Shown here piece by piece: positions 1 through 4,796 of a stretch of DNA of 6,117 nt (position 1 is the first letter of the stretch; every line of letters begins with the position of its first letter). The DNA is taken from contig JAENVU010000274.1 in NCBI GenBank assembly GCA_016650415.1, positions 1 through 6,117 on the forward strand, written 5' to 3'. The notes below the pieces were generated by a model. That model searched no databases. It had not been told where the DNA came from and saw nothing but the letters and a program-made list of their open reading frames with translations. Made by a program: the position numbers and the translations under genes. The DNA comes from Acidimicrobiia bacterium (GTDB taxonomy: Bacteria; Actinomycetota; Acidimicrobiia; IMCC26256; JAENVU01).

Positions 1-150
1 GCACCGGGATCGGATCCGAGCCGGGGCCCGAGCGGCCTGCGCCGTAGGCGCGAGAGCGGAATCCGAAGGCGAGGATCGGGTTGGCCGGAAGCACCGGGAT
101 CGGATCCGAGCCGGGGCCCGAGCGGCCTGCGCCGTAGGCGCAAGAGCGGG
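1..150. repeat. Tandem palindrome-rich repeat, 90-base period
   Basis: Positions 1-60 and 91-150 are near-identical direct repeats: 58 of 60 bases match, differing only at 52/142 and 60/150. They are separated by 30 non-repeated bases, giving a 90-base period. Each copy contains a perfect hairpin, GCGCC-GTA-GGCGC (39-51 and 129-141), a 10-base palindrome TCGGATCCGA (10-19 and 100-109) and a GGGCCC core. Similarity stops within a few bases of the stop codon of the minus-strand PBP gene, so the repeats form its 3' flank and would be transcribed as its 3' end. The period is a multiple of three and one frame is open, but nothing else suggests coding. A dispersed intergenic repeat family (REP-like) is my inference. 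The array may continue past the left edge. Confidence 0.85.
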
Positions 151-152
151 AA

Positions 153-2480
153 TTACGGGTTGACCCAGACGGTCACCGGGGTTCCCTCGTCGACGGACTG
201 ACCCGAGAACGGGCTTTGCTTCCACGCCTTGCCGGTGCTGTCGAACGACGTCGGGGGTGGCTGAGCCTCCACGACGACCCGGGGGTCGAGGCCGGCCTGG
301 CGGATCGCGAACGCAGCTTGGTCCGCGAGCAACCCCAACACGTTCGGCACACTGACGACCCGCGGCCGACCGTCCGCGACGGTCAGCGTGATGGTGGAGC
401 CCGGTCGCACCGCGGTTCCCTCCGGGGGATTTTGGGCCGTCACGTAATTCGGCGAGAAGCGGCGGCTCGGTGCCCGCACGATGACGACCTGGTACCCGTC
501 ATCGGTGAGCGACTTCGTCGCGGTGATCACGTCGAGCCCGATGACGGAGTAGATGCCTGGTCCGATGGGGACCCGGGTGGTGGTCGAGGTGGACGAGGAC
601 GTCGATGATGACGCGGCCTCGGGCACTTTGAAGAGCGTCGGCGTGACGTTCTCGAGCGCAGAACTGGCGAACACCTGCCAGATCCGGGCCGGCCAGTCGC
701 CGCCTTGGGCGTGGACCCGAGTGCGGGGCGGTTGCATCGGTGAGCCGTCGGGAAAGCCGACCCAGACCGCGGCGACGAGCTCCGGGGTGTAGCCGACGAA
801 CCAGGCGTTCTTCCGGAAGTCGGAGGTTCCGGTCTTGCCTGCGACCGGGCGACCGATGCGTGCGTTGACGCCGGTTCCGCGTTGGACGACTTGTTGGAGC
901 ACCCCGGTGACCGTACGGGCGGTCCCCGACGACAACACGATCTTGGGGACCGGGTGCGCCTCGAACAGGACGCGACCCGATGGATCGGTCACGCGCGTGA
1001 CGAAGACGGGAGGATGCCGAACGCCGTCGGCGGGGAACACGCTGTAGGCCGCGGCCATGTCCTCGACGGTGACTTCCTCGTCGCCGATCGCGATGTTCGG
1101 GACGCCCTTGAGTGGCGAGTTGATGCCCTGGGCGATCGCCTGGAGGGCAATGTTGCCGGGGCCGGCATCGAGACCGAGTTGGGCATAGACGGTGTTGACG
1201 GAGTCGACCGTCGCGTCGACGAGGTTCATCCGTCCGTAGCTACTGCCCTCGAAGTTCTCGAGCATGTACGGGGCTTGGCCGGGCGGGTGGAGGGTGATCG
1301 GCGACGCGCCGCTGTAGGTCTTGGTCAGGGGGATCCCTTTCTCCAGTGCGGTCGCGAGCACGAACGGCTTGAAGCTGCTGCCGGGTTGGCGGGTCGGGTT
1401 TCCCTTTTCGTCGCGAGCGTTCGCGAGGTCGACCTTGGCGTAGCTGTAGGCGGGGGAGAGCGGGTCGGTGTCGAAGAAGTTCTGGCTGCTCGTGTACGCC
1501 TTGATCGCCCCGGTGGCCGGATCGACCGCGACCAACGCACCCGGTGGGTCGGTCGGGTCGGTGAGAATGCCGTGCAGGGCGACATCGGCCTCGACCTGCC
1601 ACTTCGGGTCGAGGGTGGTCTCGATCTTGAGGCCACCCTGGAAGAGGAGCCGTTCCCTGGCGGCCACGGTCGGGCCGAAATGCGGGTCGTTGAAGATGAA
1701 GTGCTTCACCTTCTCGACGAAGAAGGGTGCGGGGTACTGCGTCTCATCGGTGCGCGGCATCACGTCGACGGGCGCGGCCAGGACGAGTTGGGCCTCGGCA
1801 TCGCTGATCTTGCCCAGCTTCTGCATTCGGGTGATGACTTCGTTCCGGCGGGCGAGCGCAGCCTCGGGATGGACGAACGGGTCGTAGTCGTTCGGCGCGC
1901 GGATGAGCCCGGCCAGCAGCGCGGCCTGGGGGAGATTGACCTGCGCGGCGTCGAGGCGGAAGTAGGTCCGGGCCGCGGCCTGCACGCCGTAGGCGCCGTT
2001 GCCGAAGTAGACGGTGTTCAGGTACCGCTCCAGGATCGTCTTCTTGGAGTACCGATCCTCGATCTGCATGGCCAAGACGGCCTCTCGCAGCTTGCGCTTC
2101 AGCGTCTTGGTGTTGCTCAGCAGGACGGCCCGGACGTATTGCTGGGTGATGGTGGACCCGCCTTCGGCGGCGCGGCCTTTGTCGATGTTGTCGCGCAGGG
2201 CCCTGGCGATGCCCCGAACGTCGAAACCGCCGTGTTCGTAGAACCGGGCGTCTTCGATCGCGATGACGGCGCGGGGGAGGACCTTGGCCATGTCGGCCAG
2301 CTTCACCGGGTCGCGGTCCTCGACGCCGTGGACGCGCGTGAGCAGTGACCCGTCGGACCAGAGGATCCGGGAGGACACCGCCTGTTCGTCGGGGAGTCGG
2401 ATGTGAGTGGTGTAGGCGCAACTGGCGCCCACGAGCGCGACGAGCACGAGCGCGATGAGGAGCCGTGCACGTCCAGTCAT
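153..2480 (-). CDS. Bifunctional class A penicillin-binding protein (GT51 transglycosylase / transpeptidase) with two PASTA domains
   Basis: This enzyme polymerises lipid II into glycan strands and cross-links the stem peptides on the outer face of the membrane. From this start it has 775 residues. A short basic N-terminus leads into a membrane anchor at about 7-22. The GT51 domain shows EDARFYEHGGFD (76-87, catalytic Glu76), GGSTITQQ (107-114), an RKLREAVLAMQIE block (129-141) and KKTILERYLNTVYFGNGAYG (146-165). The transpeptidase domain has all three motifs: SSFK (Ser368, Lys371), SVN (427-429) and KTGT (549-552). A Ser/Thr-rich linker (about 623-635) leads to two PASTA domains (about 638-703 and 709-773). 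The size and domain order resemble actinobacterial PonA-type proteins. ATG at 2480 was chosen because an extended -10-like box lies 7 bases upstream, as in tyrS. An in-frame ATG at 2489 would add three residues, and neither start has a good Shine-Dalgarno. Cys21 lies in GASC, which is not a proper lipobox because Gly is at -3. The gene is divergent from tyrS. Confidence 0.96.
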   Translation of the reverse strand: MTGRARLLIALVLVALVGASCAYTTHIRLPDEQAVSSRILWSDGSLLTRVHGVEDRDPVKLADMAKVLPRAVIAIEDARFYEHGGFDVRGIARALRDNIDKGRAAEGGSTITQQYVRAVLLSNTKTLKRKLREAVLAMQIEDRYSKKTILERYLNTVYFGNGAYGVQAAARTYFRLDAAQVNLPQAALLAGLIRAPNDYDPFVHPEAALARRNEVITRMQKLGKISDAEAQLVLAAPVDVMPRTDETQYPAPFFVEKVKHFIFNDPHFGPTVAARERLLFQGGLKIETTLDPKWQVEADVALHGILTDPTDPPGALVAVDPATGAIKAYTSSQNFFDTDPLSPAYSYAKVDLANARDEKGNPTRQPGSSFKPFVLATALEKGIPLTKTYSGASPITLHPPGQAPYMLENFEGSSYGRMNLVDATVDSVNTVYAQLGLDAGPGNIALQAIAQGINSPLKGVPNIAIGDEEVTVEDMAAAYSVFPADGVRHPPVFVTRVTDPSGRVLFEAHPVPKIVLSSGTARTVTGVLQQVVQRGTGVNARIGRPVAGKTGTSDFRKNAWFVGYTPELVAAVWVGFPDGSPMQPPRTRVHAQGGDWPARIWQVFASSALENVTPTLFKVPEAASSSTSSSTSTTTRVPIGPGIYSVIGLDVITATKSLTDDGYQVVIVRAPSRRFSPNYVTAQNPPEGTAVRPGSTITLTVADGRPRVVSVPNVLGLLADQAAFAIRQAGLDPRVVVEAQPPPTSFDSTGKAWKQSPFSGQSVDEGTPVTVWVNP

Positions 2481-2487
2481 TGCCACC

Positions 2488-2496
2488 ATTGTTCCA
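2488..2496 (-). promoter_or_regulatory. Putative extended -10 promoter for a leaderless PBP transcript
   Basis: On the minus strand TGG-AACAAT lies exactly 7 bases (2481-2487) before ATG 2480. It matches TATAAT at 4 of 6 positions and carries the TGN extension. The spacing and TGG prefix equal those of the divergent tyrS promoter. No convincing -35 is visible. If ATG 2489 were the real start, this box would overlap it, so the promoter call and the start call depend on each other. This is inference from pattern and spacing only. Confidence 0.4.
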
Positions 2497-2523
2497 GTCG
2501 GGCGCCAACCGTTCGGGGCGCGC

Positions 2524-2532
2524 TGGTACCGT
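2524..2532 (+). promoter_or_regulatory. tyrS: Putative extended -10 promoter for leaderless tyrS
   Basis: TGG-TACCGT fits the TGN extension plus the actinobacterial TANNNT -10 pattern. Seven bases (2533-2539) separate it from GTG 2540, which puts the expected transcription start at or next to the first base of that codon. No Shine-Dalgarno lies in front of it, as expected for a leaderless mRNA. No -35 hexamer stands out, which is common when the -10 is extended. It decides the tyrS start and excludes the in-frame ATG 2465, which lies upstream of the promoter and inside the PBP gene. Confidence 0.6.
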
Positions 2533-2539
2533 GCCGCAC

Positions 2540-3772
2540 GTGACCACAGCAGCTACCGGCTCGATCGACGATGCGCTGCGCATCCTGACCGCCGGCACGG
2601 TGCATTGCATCGATACCGATGAGCTTCGCACCAAGCTCGAGACCGGTCGGCCGCTCCGGGTGAAGCTGGGTATCGACCCGACTGCATCCGACATCCATCT
2701 CGGTCATACGGTCGTCTTGCACAAACTCCGACAATTCCAAGATCTCGGACACCTCGCGGTCCTGATCATCGGCGACTTCACCGCGCGGGTGGGTGACCCC
2801 ACGGGGCGTTCGGCCACCCGGCCGCCGCTGACGGCCGATGTAGTGGCGACCCACGCCCAGACCTACGTCGATCAGGTGCGGGCCGTGCTCGATTTCTCGC
2901 CGGGCAAGCTCGAGTTGGTCCACAACGCCGACTGGCTGGCGCCCATGGACATGGCCGACGTCCTCCGCCTGACCGGGCGAACGACCGTCGCCCGCATCAT
3001 GGAGCGGGACGATTTTTCGACGCGGTTCCGTGAGGGCGTTCCGATCGCACTCTCTGAACTGCTCTACCCGCTGCTCCAGGGCACCGATTCGGTCGAGGTC
3101 CGGGCCGACGTGGAGCTCGGCGGTACCGACCAACTCTTCAACAACCTGATGGGTCGACAGCTCCAGGCGGCCGCCGGCCAGGACCCACAAGTGGTCATCA
3201 CGACCCCGCTCCTCGAGGGCCTCGACGGTCAGAAGAAGATGTCGAAGTCGCTCGGGAACTACGTGGGGATCGCGGAACCGCCGGCCGAGCAGTTCGGCAA
3301 GCTGATGAGCATCCCGGATGCGCTGATGCCCCGATACTTCGCGCTCGCGACCGGCTGGCTGCCCGATCGGGTGGAGGCGACCGTGGCCGCGCTGGAATCG
3401 GGTGAGATGGCGCCGGTGGACGCGAAACGCCTGCTCGGAAGGGTTGTCGCGGATCTGTACCACGGTGAAGGTGCCGGCGAGGCGGCCGAAGCCGAGTTCG
3501 ATCGCGTCTTCAAAGCTCATGCCGTGCCGAGCGATGTTCCGGTCCGGACGGTGGCGGCGGCGGAGTTCCCGATGCGGCTCGCCCGGCTCCTCGCGGTCAC
3601 GGGGTTGGTGCCCTCGAACAAGGAAGGTCGTCGCAAGATCGAGCAGGGCGGCGTTCGGATCGCGGGGGAGCGGGTCACCGATCCCGACCTCGAGGTGGGC
3701 GCGGCCGACGTGGACGGTCAGACGCTCCAGGTCGGTAAACGCGCCTGGGTGACCATCTCGGTCGGGGGATAG
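2540..3772 (+). CDS. tyrS: Tyrosine--tRNA ligase (TyrRS, type 2 / TyrZ-like)
   Basis: This cytoplasmic class I synthetase activates tyrosine with ATP and loads it onto tRNA-Tyr. From GTG 2540 it has 410 residues, normal for the family. The HIGH signature appears as HLGH (53-56) inside LGIDPTASDIHLGHT, a form typical of the TyrZ-like branch. It is followed by the IIGDFTARVGDPTGR stretch of the nucleotide-binding fold, the VELGGTDQLFNN tyrosine-pocket segment, and the KMSKS loop, exact at 233-237. A C-terminal S4 RNA-binding domain (about 345-405) contains PSNKEGRRKIEQGGVRI. All key motifs are intact. GTG 2540 was chosen over GTG 2531 and ATG 2465 because a TANNNT box sits 7 bases in front of it. 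The gene diverges from the PBP gene, with starts about 60 bases apart, and converges on the small membrane gene downstream. Confidence 0.98.
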   Translation: MTTAATGSIDDALRILTAGTVHCIDTDELRTKLETGRPLRVKLGIDPTASDIHLGHTVVLHKLRQFQDLGHLAVLIIGDFTARVGDPTGRSATRPPLTADVVATHAQTYVDQVRAVLDFSPGKLELVHNADWLAPMDMADVLRLTGRTTVARIMERDDFSTRFREGVPIALSELLYPLLQGTDSVEVRADVELGGTDQLFNNLMGRQLQAAAGQDPQVVITTPLLEGLDGQKKMSKSLGNYVGIAEPPAEQFGKLMSIPDALMPRYFALATGWLPDRVEATVAALESGEMAPVDAKRLLGRVVADLYHGEGAGEAAEAEFDRVFKAHAVPSDVPVRTVAAAEFPMRLARLLAVTGLVPSNKEGRRKIEQGGVRIAGERVTDPDLEVGAADVDGQTLQVGKRAWVTISVGG

Positions 3773-3774
3773 CG

Positions 3775-3787
3775 GCACCGGGGGTGC
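3775..3787. terminator. Small hairpin in the convergent tyrS / small-gene gap
   Basis: GCACC (3775-3779) and GGTGC (3783-3787) form a perfect 5-bp stem with a GGG loop, three bases after the tyrS stop and eight bases beyond the stop of the converging minus-strand gene. It could serve both directions, but there is no T-tract on either side and the stem is short. It is only a weak candidate. Only 22 bases separate the two stop codons, so the transcripts probably overlap at their 3' ends. Confidence 0.3.
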
Positions 3788-3794
3788 GGGTCGA

Positions 3795-4022
3795 TCAGCC
3801 GAAGGCGGTCCAGATGACGAGCGCAACGATCGCCACGATCATGAGGATGACGCTGCCGGTGAAGATCACCGACTTCGCACCGCCGCTCAGGTTGCCGAGA
3901 CCCATGACATCGAGGATGGCGCTGCGGTCCCGCCGGCCGTCGTGAGCCAGTTCCGGCTTCGTGCCCCCCTTGGGCAGGTGCTGTGGTTTGCCCTTGCGGG
4001 GCTTCTGGTTCGCTCGTCCCAT
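3795..4022 (-). CDS. Small single-pass membrane protein, function unknown
   Basis: I do not recognise this gene. It encodes 75 residues from ATG 4022. Residues 1-35 are hydrophilic and strongly basic, rich in Lys, Arg, Pro and Gly (MGRANQKPRKGKPQHLPKGG). A middle part, ILDVMGLGNLSGGAKS (36-51), leads to one hydrophobic helix at about 52-73 that ends almost at the C-terminus. This suggests a tail-anchored-like inner membrane protein with its basic part in the cytoplasm. Support for coding: a sharp membrane segment, a sensible charge layout, and a TACGCT -10 box 8 bases before the ATG. A longer in-frame version from GTG 4097 would add 25 residues that run back through the promoter, so I reject it. 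It converges on tyrS and follows the lipoprotein locus on the same strand, apparently with its own promoter. No function is proposed. Confidence 0.65.
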   Translation of the reverse strand: MGRANQKPRKGKPQHLPKGGTKPELAHDGRRDRSAILDVMGLGNLSGGAKSVIFTGSVILMIVAIVALVIWTAFG

Positions 4023-4030
4023 GGCGGGGG

Positions 4031-4036
4031 AGCGTA
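4031..4036 (-). promoter_or_regulatory. Putative -10 box of the small membrane gene
   Basis: On the minus strand TACGCT matches TANNNT and stands 8 bases (4023-4030) before ATG 4022. The intervening bases are nearly all C and G with no Shine-Dalgarno, which again suggests a leaderless or near-leaderless mRNA. A -35 box about 17 bases further up is not convincing. This is inference from pattern and spacing. Confidence 0.45.
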
Positions 4037-4069
4037 CAAGAAACTCTGCGGAGAACTTGACCGGATTTC

Positions 4070-4087
4070 CCGGTCTTGGAGACCCGG
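4070..4087. terminator. Bulged hairpin between the lipoprotein locus and the small membrane gene
   Basis: GGTCT (4072-4076) and AGACC (4080-4084) pair around a TGG loop. The stem extends by two C-G pairs past a one-base bulge at 4085. It lies about 30 bases beyond the TGA at 4118-4120 of the minus-strand lipoprotein locus, a suitable place to end that transcript. There is no T-tract, so intrinsic termination is doubtful. A neighbouring CCGG-ATTTC-CCGG mini-hairpin (4061-4073) overlaps it. The rest of the gap 4023-4117 holds only the small gene's promoter. Confidence 0.25.
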
Positions 4088-4117
4088 ATCCCCGCACACA
4101 GCGCCGGACGGTGCCGC

Positions 4118-4477
4118 TCAGGGCAGGCCGGGAATCGCGGTCGGGGCCCGAGGCGCCAACGTCTGGGACGGGGCCCCCGCGGCGCCGGGAATCGATCCGA
4201 CGTCGAGGTCGCGAAACGACGCCTCGTCACTCGCCCTCAGGTGGCCGACGTACCAGCCGAACGCGCCGCGATCTCCATACCCGCTCGGGAGCGTGACGCT
4301 GCCCCCGGACGCGGCGTCGTTCCATGCCGGGCGTGCCTGGCTCGACGGCCACACGACAAAGCTCACGGTGGAGCCCTCGGTCCGCGCACACATGCTCCAG
4401 GGCAGGGGGCGCAGGGTCTGGTTCGGGTAGAAGACGGGGCTCAGGTCGAACGCGCCGATCTGGAACCGGGAGCCGGC
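4118..4477 (-). pseudogene. C-terminal fragment of the propeller lipoprotein, back in the original frame
   Basis: This stretch reads well in the same frame as the propeller piece, from about AGSRFQIGAFDLSPVFYPNQ through LRPLPWSMCARTEG (near 4390) and GWYVGHL (4238-4258) to TGA 4118-4120. It has strong C/G preference at third codon positions, whereas the other frame here gives an Arg/Pro-rich shadow. It has no start of its own at its head: the first in-frame ATG (4393) lies mid-domain, and a TGA closes this frame upstream near 4540. It is therefore the continuation of the preceding fragment after a one-base shift near 4478. It carries one cysteine, as does the preceding fragment, which would allow a disulfide inside one rejoined domain. 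The last 20 or so residues form an Ala/Pro-rich tail. I do not recognise the domain; a secreted beta-sandwich (lectin-like) fold is a guess. Confidence 0.72.
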
Positions 4478-4478
4478 T

Positions 4479-4796
4479 CGTGTCCCAAACGTGAAGGTTG
4501 AAGATCCATTTGGCGCCGAACACGACGTTCTTGGTCACGGTGATCGCTTTGACGCCGCCATCGACGGTGTGGACCCGCAGCGCCGCGCCTTCCTGGTCGA
4601 AGGATCCGGCGTCCGAGGACCAGGTGCCACAGGTCTGACTATCGGTGGTGGCCGGATCGGCGGGGTGGGTGAACACCACCCGGGTGTTGCCCGAAACGTT
4701 GTCGGTGCCGGCGCGCGCGGTGGCGTGATCGGGGGCGTCGGCCGTGAACTTGAACACGTCCGAATGGTCCGAGGTCAGCGCCTGGGTCGTGAGCTC
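4479..4796 (-). pseudogene. Middle fragment of the propeller lipoprotein, shifted frame
   Basis: This coding stretch lies in a different frame from both the propeller and the C-terminal fragment. It begins right at the seven-C run, reading ELTTQALTSDHSDVFKFTADAP, continues through TDSQTCGTWSSDAGSFDQEG and KNVVFGAKWIFNLHVWDT, and loses coding character at about 4478. Third codon positions are almost all G or C. As the sequence stands, the only standard start is GTG 4757, with no ribosome site. Translation from it would run past the second shift into an Arg/Pro-rich false tail ending at TGA 4227-4229. Coding character extends upstream of that GTG to the C-run, so I read this as the linker and first half of the lipoprotein's C-terminal domain, not a separate gene. 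The alternative, a distinct small gene starting 18 bases after the propeller stop, is less likely. Confidence 0.72.

Noticed and set aside
1..150. Repeat pair considered as a CRISPR array
   Set aside because: The 60-base repeats with one 30-base spacer are too long for CRISPR repeats, there are only two copies, and no cas genes are present.
882..2348. A 488-residue plus-strand open frame opposite the PBP gene
   Set aside because: It lies antisense to a gene with all GT51 and transpeptidase motifs intact. Its Val/Asp/Gly/Arg-rich, low-complexity translation is typical of the mirror frame of GC-rich coding DNA.
2400..2440. PBP N-terminal GASC considered as a lipobox
   Set aside because: Position -3 is Gly instead of Leu/Val/Ile, and class A PBPs are normally held by an uncleaved membrane helix.
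2465..2539. Upstream in-frame ATG that would extend TyrRS by 25 residues
   Set aside because: It overlaps the PBP start codon and lies upstream of the probable tyrS -10 box. The extra residues do not resemble TyrRS, and GTG 2540 fits a leaderless start.
2477..3826. A 449-residue minus-strand open frame opposite tyrS
   Set aside because: It is fully antisense to tyrS, rich in Arg, His and Gly with no recognisable motif, and is a GC-rich shadow.
4023..4097. Longer version of the small membrane protein starting at GTG 4097
   Set aside because: The extra 25 residues would be encoded by the hairpin and promoter region, and ATG 4022 has a -10-like box at leaderless spacing.
4227..4470. Tail of the open frame running from GTG 4757 to TGA 4227
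   Set aside because: After about 4478 this frame becomes Arg/Pro/Glu-rich (SRLPVPDRRVRPEPR) while the neighbouring frame takes over clean coding character, so the tail is not a genuine protein end.
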